Source: Paeniglutamicibacter antarcticus (GTDB lineage: Bacteria > Actinomycetota > Actinomycetes > Actinomycetales > Micrococcaceae). Taken from it: a stretch of DNA of 64,000 bases. Positions 10,358 to 18,072 of the stretch are shown here, one piece after another. Location of the stretch: the NCBI RefSeq assembly GCF_900010755.1, contig NZ_CZJT01000109.1:94993-158992 (forward strand), in the 5' to 3' direction. The notes beneath the pieces are model-generated. The model was not told the origin of the DNA, ran no database searches, and saw only the letters and a list, made by a program, of their open reading frames with translations. The position numbers and the translations under genes are program-made. The number at the start of each line of letters is the position of its first letter. Within the stretch, counting starts at the first letter, position 1.

Positions 10358-11572
10358 CTAAGCGCTCTTGCGGCCTCGCAGCACCAGGTAAAGCCCCAAA
10401 AGCACACAGGTGAGGTAGACCAGTGCCACCGCGATCCAGCCTGCCGTGAACCCGCCGGGAGAACCGATCAGCGCGCCCATCGCCAGCGGCCCCACGGTGA
10501 ACCCACCAAATTGCCCCGCCGACACCATGCCCGTGGCGGATCCCATCGACACTGCCGGCACGCTGCGCAACAGGGCCGCCATCAACACCACCGAAACACC
10601 CAGCGCCGAGGCACCGTGCAACGCAACGGCCAACCACAGCAACACCGCATTTCCGGTGACCCCGGCACCCAAGAACGCGCCGGCTCCGCAGGTAGCCAGG
10701 GCGGCCAGGAACAACAACAATTTAGGTGCAGAGACGCCAGAGCTCATCATTTTGCCCCAGCCGATTCGCGCGCTGACGCCAATGGCGCCGGCCACCGCTG
10801 CGGTGAGTCCGCCAAGCACCAGCGAGAAGTCGAGCTCGCGCACGGCAAAGAGCGGAAGGTACACGTTGGTTGCCTGCACGCCCATGCCATTGATGAAACC
10901 GAAGACAGTCAGCGCGATGATGACAAAACGGGTGCTTGATTCCGGTTTCGCAACAGCACCCGGATTGATCTTTTGGGTCGGGCGGATCTCGGTGGGCAGC
11001 ACCGGATAGGAAGTAATTGCCTTGACGGCAACCACTCCCAACAGACCGGCAACCACCGCGCCCACCAGGCTTGCCCCGTGCCAACCAATCCACGCGGCAA
11101 GTGCCGGGAATCCCAGGCTCGCCACCAATTGGCTGACTTGCACGCCGGATTGCTTCACCCCGGTCCAGCCGATCCGGTCATCGGCAGGCACGCGTTGGGC
11201 CAAGACTCGATTCGTCACCCCGTTGGGGAAGGATTGCGCAATTCCGGCAACCGCGGAGGCAACCAGCAACATGAGATATCCACCGGGAATTGCCGCCAGC
11301 GCCATCGCCACGGCCGCCAAGCCAAATACCACCAGCAACAGGGTCCTATCCGGTTGCCTGTCAGTAAATTTGCCGAAGACCGCATTGCCGATTGCCGCGC
11401 AGCCAAAGCACACGGTGGCCAGCAGGCCGAACTGGGCTTCGGAAATTCCAAGATCGGAAATAATCAGCTCGCTGGTGGCGCTGAGTCCGTAGTTGAGCAT
11501 CGGGGCAATGCCCACCGCGGAGAGGAGAATTGCCAAAAGGCTAAGGGATGGCCGCCCGGCACGGGTTTCCAT
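10358..11572 (-). CDS. MFS transporter, CynX/NimT-like
   Basis: About 404 residues from METRAGRPSL at 11572. Twelve hydrophobic segments are visible. The first loop is KFTDRQPDRTLLLV, a degenerate motif A, and ARIGWGKMMSSG occupies the central-loop position. The pattern of a short protein with few charged loops fits small-solute or cyanate-type exporters and importers. The neighbouring genes on the same strand give no substrate hint. Confidence 0.8.
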   Translation of the reverse strand: METRAGRPSLSLLAILLSAVGIAPMLNYGLSATSELIISDLGISEAQFGLLATVCFGCAAIGNAVFGKFTDRQPDRTLLLVVFGLAAVAMALAAIPGGYLMLLVASAVAGIAQSFPNGVTNRVLAQRVPADDRIGWTGVKQSGVQVSQLVASLGFPALAAWIGWHGASLVGAVVAGLLGVVAVKAITSYPVLPTEIRPTQKINPGAVAKPESSTRFVIIALTVFGFINGMGVQATNVYLPLFAVRELDFSLVLGGLTAAVAGAIGVSARIGWGKMMSSGVSAPKLLLFLAALATCGAGAFLGAGVTGNAVLLWLAVALHGASALGVSVVLMAALLRSVPAVSMGSATGMVSAGQFGGFTVGPLAMGALIGSPGGFTAGWIAVALVYLTCVLLGLYLVLRGRKSA

Positions 11573-11694
11573 GGGGTCCTTTCGACGCAAACAGTTTAGG
11601 CCAGGGGAAAATCACCGGGTCGAACTCCAGTTTTGCATGGGCTCCAGTGTTACCCGGGGTCGATGTCGCCTAAGTTAACCCGTAATGATCATCG

Positions 11695-13401
11695 TCAGTC
11701 GATGCCGTGCACCTTGGAATTTGCTGTCGTTGAGGTGCCAGCTGCCCAGAGAACCGCGGCAACGACTGCCGAAACGAGCAACAACAATGGAGGTACCGGG
11801 GTCAACAGCAATCCAGCCACCAAGGCGATGGTTGCCACCACCATGACGTCGTAGCCATGGGTGAAATGCTGGATCATCGGGCCGGTGGCCTTGCCCAGCG
11901 CGGATAGGAGCATGACCGAACCCCAGTCAAGCTCTGGCCTGTAGGCCAATCGGATACCGCCAGCGGCCAGCCCGGCCCCGGCCAGCGCCCCGATGGCCAA
12001 GAAAAGGGGTAGTGAGGCCGCGTCCAGGTCCACCGCCCAGCCCAGGAACCCGGTCAGCGCGACGCCCCACGGAACCAGGAGAATGAGCGCAACCAGCGCA
12101 TGGGTCTGACGGATGGCCGTGCGGCCCAAGGGAATGATTGATTCAAGCGAGGGGACATCGGCCGCCTGTGATGCTGCGGTTGCCGCCGCCCGGGCGGCAA
12201 CACAGCAGCCAACCACCACCAGGGTGCCCAGTACTAACGGGTGCCCGCCCGGAATGGCGAATACCCCGGCAGCCGGGATCGCCCAACCCGCCAGCAGCCC
12301 GCGCCAGACCCCTGGTGCCCGCAACAGCACCAGCAGCTCCGCCCTGATGAGCGCGCTATATGGTCCGCGTACGGCGGAAGCCGGAAGCAGCCGGGAGAAC
12401 ACATCTCCCCCACGCCTGCGGATATGTTCGCGGCGAGCCAGCGCCCGGCTTGATTCCTTGGTTCCGGCATTCTCGATTGCTGCGGATAATGATTTGTCAT
12501 CAAGCAAGGCCAACGCCGCGCCGGCATGCGCACTGGCGGCACCTCGGGAGATCAGTTCATTGCGGTCAATGTTCTGCAGGTGCCCGCGAATGGCCCGGAA
12601 ACCCGCCAGCGCCACGACCAACAAAATAAGCGGAATCCACCATTGGCCTTCCTGCGCCGCGGCAGGAAGCACCGAGGGCAGCGACCGCCAGAACCATTGA
12701 AGTGTTCCGGCACCAGTAATCCGCATGAGCACGTCGGCCCCGTAGCAGACGGCGAGGACCAAGATCACGATGTTCACCGATGTCTTGAAGCCGCGTGCCC
12801 ATCCGCGGGCTTGTGCCAGGGCCGCGAGCAAGGAGAGCACAACAAATAACAGACCCAGGCTCAGTGCACCGAGCATCACCCCGGTAAATCCACCCTTTGA
12901 AAGCCCTCCCAGCACCGTGCCGTATCCAATGGGCAGCCATAGCAACACCCCCAGGACCGCCGTGGTCACCAAGCGCTGGCGCAGCAACCTGGCCAGGAAC
13001 GGGGTCCGGCTCACCGGCAGCGTAAGCCACCAAAACCCTTGGGCGCCATCGACGGCAACCGGCCCAAGCCGCGAGATCAGCGACAGGGCAGCCAGCATCC
13101 CCAACATGACAAGTGCCGATGCTGCAGACTCCCCGGGGATGACACCGATTTCGTTGCGGATCACACCGCCACCGATGTCTTCCTTCAGTGAGGCGGAGAA
13201 CGCGTGGGCGATACCAGCGGCATAGGCAAACACTATGGCAGCGGCCAAGAGGGAGATATATGCATCGCCCGCACGTTCCCAAAAGTTTTCCCGATGCACC
13301 TTCTTTTCCGCTATGCGATTGCGTTTCCACGGGTCGAAATCGACGGGGTTGTCGTCGAATATGGCCGCCGGTGCATCGGAAGCGAAGGGGAAATCAGCCA
13401 T
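11695..13401 (-). CDS. ABC transporter permease-like integral membrane protein
   Basis: 568 residues. A charged cytoplasmic N-terminus of about 40 residues precedes roughly twelve hydrophobic segments arranged in two halves separated by a soluble region (residues about 285-350, SRGAASAHAGAALALLDD and following). It overlaps the start of nothing, but its own start overlaps the end of the upstream ATP-binding gene by 8 bases (13394-13401), so translation is probably coupled. This resembles the large permeases (DUF6297-like) seen with single ATPases in Micrococcaceae. The transported substrate is unknown. Confidence 0.75.
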   Translation of the reverse strand: MADFPFASDAPAAIFDDNPVDFDPWKRNRIAEKKVHRENFWERAGDAYISLLAAAIVFAYAAGIAHAFSASLKEDIGGGVIRNEIGVIPGESAASALVMLGMLAALSLISRLGPVAVDGAQGFWWLTLPVSRTPFLARLLRQRLVTTAVLGVLLWLPIGYGTVLGGLSKGGFTGVMLGALSLGLLFVVLSLLAALAQARGWARGFKTSVNIVILVLAVCYGADVLMRITGAGTLQWFWRSLPSVLPAAAQEGQWWIPLILLVVALAGFRAIRGHLQNIDRNELISRGAASAHAGAALALLDDKSLSAAIENAGTKESSRALARREHIRRRGGDVFSRLLPASAVRGPYSALIRAELLVLLRAPGVWRGLLAGWAIPAAGVFAIPGGHPLVLGTLVVVGCCVAARAAATAASQAADVPSLESIIPLGRTAIRQTHALVALILLVPWGVALTGFLGWAVDLDAASLPLFLAIGALAGAGLAAGGIRLAYRPELDWGSVMLLSALGKATGPMIQHFTHGYDVMVVATIALVAGLLLTPVPPLLLLVSAVVAAVLWAAGTSTTANSKVHGID

Positions 13402-14098
13402 GGACTATCGCCTCCACACCTTCATCAACGCTGACGCGGGTGATGTTTCCGTCTGCGATAACGAGTACGGAATCTGCAACACCCCGCAAGAATTCGGGGT
13501 CGTGAGTGATGACCAGCAGCGCGGTCCCGGCATTGACGCGTTCACGCAACCGCTGTGCCAAGGCTCCGCGCATGGCGGGATCCAACCGTTGTTCGGGTTC
13601 GTCAAGGACCAAAAGCTGGCAGGGACGCAGCAGAGCCGCAGCGAGCAACAAACGCCGGCGTTGGCCGGAGGAGAGCCTCTGCGGCAATTCTGTGCGGGCC
13701 TCGGTGAGGTCAAAGAACGAAAGTTCGGCATCCACGGCGGACTGAGGGTCTTGCACACCGTGACCCCCGGCAATCAGTTGCAGGTGTTCCTCAACCGTCA
13801 GCGAGGGGAAAAACGCGTCCTCGTCAAAAACAACAGAGACCGCCTTGCTGTAAATGAAGCTGGAGTCGTCGGTGAATGAACCGAGGATTATCGATTCTCC
13901 ACTCACTGGCTCTTGGTACCCCACAAGGGTGCGCAGCAAAGTTGATTTTCCTGCTGCGTTGAATCCGACAATGCCCAGCGCTTGGCCCGCGCCGATTGTC
14001 AGGTCAAGCGGCCCGCAAATATCTTGGTGCCCATAGCCGGCCACCAGGTTTGTGGCCTTGAGCAGGTCCCTGCGAGCGTTCTCCGTGCCTTCATCCAT
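13394..14098 (-). CDS. ABC transporter ATP-binding protein
   Basis: A 234-residue single nucleotide-binding domain. Walker A is GFNAAGKST (about residue 45), the signature motif is a variant, RLSSGQRRRLLLA, and Walker B is LLVLDEPEQRLD, followed by the H-loop LLVITHDPEF. It is the first gene of a two-gene operon with the large permease-like protein, overlapping it by 8 bases. Together they would form an exporter-type ABC system of unknown cargo. Confidence 0.9.
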   Translation of the reverse strand: MDEGTENARRDLLKATNLVAGYGHQDICGPLDLTIGAGQALGIVGFNAAGKSTLLRTLVGYQEPVSGESIILGSFTDDSSFIYSKAVSVVFDEDAFFPSLTVEEHLQLIAGGHGVQDPQSAVDAELSFFDLTEARTELPQRLSSGQRRRLLLAAALLRPCQLLVLDEPEQRLDPAMRGALAQRLRERVNAGTALLVITHDPEFLRGVADSVLVIADGNITRVSVDEGVEAIVHG

Positions 14099-14219
14099 GC
14101 CTTGACGCTACCCGTTGCAGGACCTTGAAGTGATCAGCATTGCGGATGATTCCAGGTTTAGACCCACCGCCGGTCGCAGCCGCCGTGGAGTGCGGCGGCA
14201 TGGGTATATGGGCCCAAAA

Positions 14220-14273
14220 GCAACGGGCGGCCGCCTACCCACCAGTGCCTGTGGATCTGCTGCCGCCCGTTGC
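14220..14273 (-). terminator. Intrinsic terminator for the queuosine-precursor transporter
   Basis: GCAACGGGCGGC (14220-14231) pairs perfectly with 14262-14273. Read on the minus strand the stem is followed by TTTTGGG, fitting an intrinsic terminator 16 bases after the transporter stop. Confidence 0.7.
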
Positions 14274-14288
14274 CGGATGCGTTGCGCC

Positions 14289-15011
14289 TTAGTGTGTTGC
14301 GTTTTCGGCTTGCACCGGTTTGTAACTCGGTTCGCGGCGCTTGAACCATCGGATGACAAATGTCGTTACCGGAACGAAGGCAAATTCAACTGCGGTTTTG
14401 TACAGGAACCCGACGATCACGTAGTTGATGAAAGTGGGGGCGTCCGTGATTCCAATGACCGAGGCTGCAATGGAGCAGAAGATCAAGGTGTCGGCAAATT
14501 CGCCAACTCCCGTGGAACCCATCAAACGGCCAACCAGACCGCGTTCGCCAAAGCGTTCCTTCATTTTGACTAGGACCCACGAATTCAGCGTCTGGCCCAC
14601 GAGGAAGCCAAGCAGGGAGGCCAAGACGATGAGCCAGATGGGGCCGAGCGTGCGTTCAAGCGCGTCCTGCCCGTCGTACCATTCGGCAGCGGGCAACGCG
14701 ATCATGATCCAGAAGCAGACGGTGGAGAACGCCGCCAGCGCGAAGGTGGTGATGATGGCCCGCCGTGCGGCCTTGAATCCGTAGACCTCTGAAATAACAT
14801 CGCCCAGGATGTAGGCCAGCGGGAAAAGGAAGAACCCGCCGTCGGTGACCACGGGGCCAAAAGTGACCCCCTTGGATGCGCCGATGTTGGAAAGAATGAC
14901 CACCACGGCCATCAGGGCCAGGACAGTGGAAAAATAGGGGCTTCCCGCCGATGCGAATATCGCGCGCGGAGCCTTCGGACGTTGTGAAATTGAGGCGGTG
15001 ATTTCGCCCAT
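14289..15011 (-). CDS. Queuosine precursor transporter (YhhQ/DUF165 family)
   Basis: 240 residues from ATG 15011 (MGEITASISQ). It has about six membrane spans with the family hallmarks PLAYILGDVISEVYGF, in which the Asp-Glu pair lies within a span, and GQTLNSWVLVKMK followed by STGVGEFADTLIF. YhhQ proteins import 7-deazaguanine bases (preQ0/preQ1 and, in some bacteria, queuine). With tgt at 8.2 kb this supports queuosine salvage. The leader holds three contiguous small hairpins (15053-15093). A TetR gene is divergent, with its palindrome at 15249-15266. Confidence 0.9.
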   Translation of the reverse strand: MGEITASISQRPKAPRAIFASAGSPYFSTVLALMAVVVILSNIGASKGVTFGPVVTDGGFFLFPLAYILGDVISEVYGFKAARRAIITTFALAAFSTVCFWIMIALPAAEWYDGQDALERTLGPIWLIVLASLLGFLVGQTLNSWVLVKMKERFGERGLVGRLMGSTGVGEFADTLIFCSIAASVIGITDAPTFINYVIVGFLYKTAVEFAFVPVTTFVIRWFKRREPSYKPVQAENATH

Positions 15012-15052
15012 GGTTATACCCAATCGGAGAAGTGGTTCGCCAAGTCGATCCC

Positions 15053-15093
15053 GGATAGCAATATCCTCCACACGTGGAGCCCGTCGAGACGGG
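15053..15093 (-). promoter_or_regulatory. Three tandem 14-nt hairpins in the leader of the queuosine-precursor transporter
   Basis: On the minus strand the order is CCCGT-CTCG-ACGGG (15093-15080), CTCCA-CGTG-TGGAG (15079-15066) and GGATA-TTGC-TATCC (15066-15053). Each has a perfect 5-bp stem and a 4-base loop. They end 41 bases before the ATG at 15011. They do not match the preQ1 riboswitch consensus I know. A structured leader or a set of protein sites are both possible. Confidence 0.45.
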
Positions 15094-15130
15094 TATTTTG
15101 CGGACCTCCGGGACCACTCGCTGTATTAGC

Positions 15131-15145
15131 ACTTGATGCTCAAGT
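15131..15145. promoter_or_regulatory. Inverted repeat ACTTGA-TGC-TCAAGT
   Basis: Perfect 6-bp arms with a 3-base spacer, lying between the transporter leader hairpins and the TetR palindrome. It could be a second operator or part of the transporter promoter. No direct evidence for its partner. Confidence 0.35.
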
Positions 15146-15248
15146 ATCCCACGCGCGTTTTCCGGTTCCCTAGCGTTTTTTCCTCCATTTGGCACGGTTT
15201 TGGTCACGATTTCCCCGTTTTGACGTGACCGGCGACACTAAAACAAGC

Positions 15249-15266
15249 TTTTGAACATGTTCAAAA
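15249..15266. promoter_or_regulatory. Perfect 18-bp palindrome, probable TetR operator
   Basis: TTTTGAACATGTTCAAAA is fully symmetric and lies 43 bases upstream of the TetR start. A further half-like element GCTTGTTCAAAG follows at 15275-15286. Size and symmetry fit an autoregulatory TetR-family site, and it also faces the divergent queuosine-precursor transporter. Confidence 0.65.
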
Positions 15267-15308
15267 ACAACTATGCTTGTTCAAAGGCCTAATGAATAGT
15301 GGAGTCTG

Positions 15309-15956
15309 ATGACGCAACAGACGGCAAAGGGTGCCGAAACCCGTCGATTGTTGCTAAACACTGCCCTGCGCCTCTTCGCCAAAGAGGGCTTCGCCGGGAC
15401 CACGATGCGTGCCATTGCAAGGGAATCAGGGGTTTCGCTGGGCAACACGTACTACTATTTCGAGTCAAAAGACGCGATTGTCCATGAGCTCTTCAGGAAC
15501 CTCGTGGAACAACACCGGAGCGCCAGCTGGCCGCTTCTGGTCCCCGGAAACAACCTTGAGACCAATGTGCGGCTTTCCTTGGAGAAGAGCCTCGAAATCC
15601 TCTCGCCGTTCCACGAGTTTGGACCTGCGTTTATCCGCACCGCGTTCTCCGGCGCACAGGATGAACTTGCCGAGACCCGGCGGGCCCTGGAGCTCGAGCT
15701 GTGGCGCCAAGTCGTCGCAACGGCACGTCCGCTGCCACCGCTAGCCATCAGGCAGGATCTCCCCCAGCTGCTGCGGCTCGTCCAACGAGGAGTTTTCCTC
15801 TTTTGGGCCTACGATTCTTCCGTCGACGCCAAGCGCAGCCGACGCTTGGTGAAAAACGTGGCACCGGCGATTGCACGCCTGGTGGTGCTTTCCCGCATGC
15901 CTGTGGTCAGGTCAATCCTGGACGACGTGATCTCCCTGGTCCGCCCCGCAACCTGA
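15309..15956 (+). CDS. TetR/AcrR family transcriptional regulator
   Basis: 215 residues from ATG 15309, with GGAG about 5 bases upstream. The N-terminal HTH is textbook: LFAKEGFAGTTMRAIARESG then VSLGNTYYYFESKDAIVHEL (residues about 20-58). The C-terminal ligand domain is helical and unremarkable. The adjacent palindrome TTTTGAACATGTTCAAAA is the likely operator. The divergent transporter and the downstream hypothetical gene at 16039 are candidate targets; the ligand is unknown. Confidence 0.9.
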   Translation: MTQQTAKGAETRRLLLNTALRLFAKEGFAGTTMRAIARESGVSLGNTYYYFESKDAIVHELFRNLVEQHRSASWPLLVPGNNLETNVRLSLEKSLEILSPFHEFGPAFIRTAFSGAQDELAETRRALELELWRQVVATARPLPPLAIRQDLPQLLRLVQRGVFLFWAYDSSVDAKRSRRLVKNVAPAIARLVVLSRMPVVRSILDDVISLVRPAT

Positions 15957-16038
15957 CCTGAAGCTTCGCGACCTGCGATTTTCAGGAGTCGGGCGTAGAG
16001 TCGAAATCGAAGCCAGTTAGCTACATGAAGGGGACGAA

Positions 16039-16695
16039 ATGCCACACACACCCAGGAACCTTCCCCGATGGGTCAGCGAACTCGCCCCGCTCACTAACCG
16101 AAAAGTCACCAACGACGATTCCTTCGAGTTGCACAGCATCGGAACCGTGGATGGGGACTTTGAACTGCTTGGCTGGTGGCCGGCACTCGATGAAGTCACG
16201 GCACTCAGCAGCCGCGCTGCCGGGCTCGCCCACGGCAACGCCGTACGGCTGACCCTGCTGGGAACACCCGATGAGGCAACCGCAAACGAACTGGTGTCAC
16301 TGGGTTGGGCCATCCAGTCGCATCAAGTTCTGTTGGCCGCACCCACCAACGACGTGGAACAAACCGCCCGAATCCCGGAAACGGCAACGCTTTTCGAGGC
16401 CCCGCTAGATGCTTATGACGTGGTGGAAATAGCTGACTTCGATGCGCCCGCGGCACGTGGCCGGATTCGATTCGCTGACGGTTTTGCCCTGTTGAGCGAA
16501 CCAGAGATCCTTGCCTCCGAGCACACCGAACAGTTCCGCACGGCAATCATTGCCAATCTTGCGGCCGCCGCTTCAAGCCAGGGCCTGTCATGGCTGTTCA
16601 TGGTGGCAACCGCCGACAACCCCGAAGGAACCCGCACCAGCCGCGGCGCCGGCTGGTCAAACGCGACTCAGATTACCCAGCTGAGTCGGGCCTAA
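16039..16695 (+). CDS. Hypothetical protein, possibly GNAT-fold
   Basis: 218 residues from ATG 16039, preceded by GAAGGGG. It is acidic, soluble and lacks a signal peptide. The C-terminal third (IIANLAAAASSQGLSWLFMV followed by ATADNPEGTR and a Gly-Trp) resembles the last helix and strand of GCN5-like acetyltransferases. The acetyl-CoA loop is not clear, so activity is doubtful. It follows the TetR gene by 82 bases and may be co-transcribed. Confidence 0.6.
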   Translation: MPHTPRNLPRWVSELAPLTNRKVTNDDSFELHSIGTVDGDFELLGWWPALDEVTALSSRAAGLAHGNAVRLTLLGTPDEATANELVSLGWAIQSHQVLLAAPTNDVEQTARIPETATLFEAPLDAYDVVEIADFDAPAARGRIRFADGFALLSEPEILASEHTEQFRTAIIANLAAAASSQGLSWLFMVATADNPEGTRTSRGAGWSNATQITQLSRA

Positions 16696-16777
16696 CATCG
16701 CCTGGAGCAATCGGGAGGCACGCCCGGTCGGCTGCCAGCCGCACTTCATGGATGAAATGCCGCTGCAGATATCGCTC

Positions 16778-16783
16778 TAAACT
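16778..16783 (+). promoter_or_regulatory. -10 box TAAACT, near-leaderless promoter
   Basis: TAAACT ends 7 bases before the ATG at 16791, the spacing seen for leaderless transcripts in Actinobacteria. An AGGGA also lies in the gap, so a leadered transcript from further upstream remains possible. Confidence 0.45.
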
Positions 16784-16790
16784 AGGGAAC

Positions 16791-17615
16791 ATGACTTCTA
16801 CCGCCACCGGGACTCGTCCCGCAATCACTTTGACTATTGCAGGCTCCGAGGCCACCGGCGGCGCCGGCGCCCAGGCCGACCTCAAGACTTTCCAGGAACT
16901 GGGCACCTACGGCATCACCGCGCTGACGTGCATCGTGTCTTTCAACCCGAAAGACAACTGGAACCACCGTTTTGTTCCGGTCGACGCTCAGGTCATCGCC
17001 GACCAGCTTGAAGCCATCCAGACCTGCTACGCGGCCGACCTCAAGACCGTCAAGCTCGGCATGATGGGTTCCCCCGCCACCATCAACACGGTGGCCACCG
17101 CCCTGGGCAACCAGGCATGGGACAACATCGTGCTGGATCCGGTACTGATCTGCAAGGGCCAGGAGCCGGGCCACGCACTTGACACCGACGAAGCACTCAA
17201 GGCCAACCTGCTGCCGTTGGCAACCTTCGTCACCCCGAACCACTTCGAGGCCGAATCACTGTCGGGCATCACCATCAACAACGTTGAGGACCTGACCGCC
17301 GCGGCCAAGAAGATCCATGAGCTCTCCGGTGCCGCCGTCCTGGCCAAGGGCGGCGTCCGACTGGCGGGCAGCGACGCGATCGACGTGTTCTACGACGGCG
17401 AAACCCTCGAATTGCTCTCCGCCCCCAAGATCGGCGAAGTTGCAGTCTCGGGCGCAGGTTGCTCGCTGGCAGCGGCGATCACCGCAGAGCTGGCCAAGGG
17501 CGCAACCCCGCTTGAAGCTGCACGCACCGCCAAGGCGTTTGTCACCGAGGGCATCAAGAACCGGGTTTCCTCCGCTGCACCGTTCGATGCGCTGTGGCAG
17601 GGCGGCACCCGCTAA
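16791..17615 (+). CDS. ThiD-like pyridoxine/hydroxymethylpyrimidine kinase
   Basis: 274 residues of the ribokinase fold. The N-terminal GSEATGGAGAQADLKTFQELG matches the substrate loop of the ThiD/PdxK group. NHFEAESLSGI and a C-terminal VSGAGCSLAAAITAEL carry the catalytic GxGC element (Cys) that distinguishes this branch from PdxY-type kinases. The GAGC form resembles the Bacillus pyridoxine kinase more than the thiamine-pathway ThiD (GTGC). Without thiamine genes nearby, vitamin B6 salvage is the better guess. Transcription ends at a 19-bp hairpin. Confidence 0.85.
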   Translation: MTSTATGTRPAITLTIAGSEATGGAGAQADLKTFQELGTYGITALTCIVSFNPKDNWNHRFVPVDAQVIADQLEAIQTCYAADLKTVKLGMMGSPATINTVATALGNQAWDNIVLDPVLICKGQEPGHALDTDEALKANLLPLATFVTPNHFEAESLSGITINNVEDLTAAAKKIHELSGAAVLAKGGVRLAGSDAIDVFYDGETLELLSAPKIGEVAVSGAGCSLAAAITAELAKGATPLEAARTAKAFVTEGIKNRVSSAAPFDALWQGGTR

Positions 17616-17676
17616 GCACCCTCTCGGCATTCCACGCCGAATACACCCACAGGGGGGTCAACCGACCCGCCAAAGC

Positions 17677-17716
17677 AAATGGTGGCCTCATTCAATTGAA
17701 TGAGGCCACCATTTTT
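17677..17716 (+). terminator. Intrinsic terminator after the pyridoxine-kinase-type gene
   Basis: A perfect 38-base dyad runs from AAATGGTGGCCTCATTCAA (17677-17695) to its complement ending at 17714, and the T-run continues to 17716. It is the strongest intrinsic terminator in this part of the window. Confidence 0.85.
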
Positions 17717-17928
17717 GCGTTCCCCCCTGAACACAAGGCACTGCTCTAAGCACTCCCCCGGCCGACCCGGCGCCCTTGCCTGGTACCGGACAGCACGAAA
17801 GCCTGCTCTTGTTCGGAGCCAAAATTCCCCAAGAATCATGGCTTCCTTGGAGGTGAGATTACGTTGAGGCCCCGACAGTTTGGAATTTGGGGCACCACAA
17901 AATTAGGACGCTGGGCGGTGGGTTCTGG

Positions 17929-17944
17929 GTGTACAAAAGTACAC
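17929..17944. promoter_or_regulatory. Operator-like inverted repeat GTGTAC-AAAA-GTACAC upstream of the S8 protease
   Basis: Perfect 6-bp arms with a 4-base A-tract. It shares the inverted repeat with 42613-42628, and both have the same flank GTACACATTT. In both cases exactly 48 bases lie between the last base of the repeat and the -10 hexamer of the downstream plus-strand gene. Its centre is near -68 relative to the expected start site, an activator position. Confidence 0.65.
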
Positions 17945-17970
17945 ATTTCAACTTTATCTCAAACAACCCC

Positions 17971-17998
17971 TTGAGATATGAGGTAGGCCACATATGAT
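17971..17998 (+). promoter_or_regulatory. Sigma-70-like promoter of the S8 protease
   Basis: -35 TTGAGA (17971-17976), 16-base spacer, -10 TATGAT (17993-17998). The predicted start is near 18005, giving a leader of about 68 bases ending in AAGGAG before ATG 18073. Between 17717 and 17928 I see no gene. Confidence 0.6.
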
Positions 17999-18072
17999 TT
18001 CGTTTGGGAACCCTCGCCCGCTTCGTCGCGCGCCCCGTTCCTGCACCACTCCCACTGGATACAAGGAGCATC

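Noticed and set aside
10215..10637. N-terminal extension of the hypothetical gene at 9528-10214
   Set aside because: The extension is Gly/Arg-rich and antisense in style, and it overlaps the transporter gene; the ATG at 10214 is where coding character begins.
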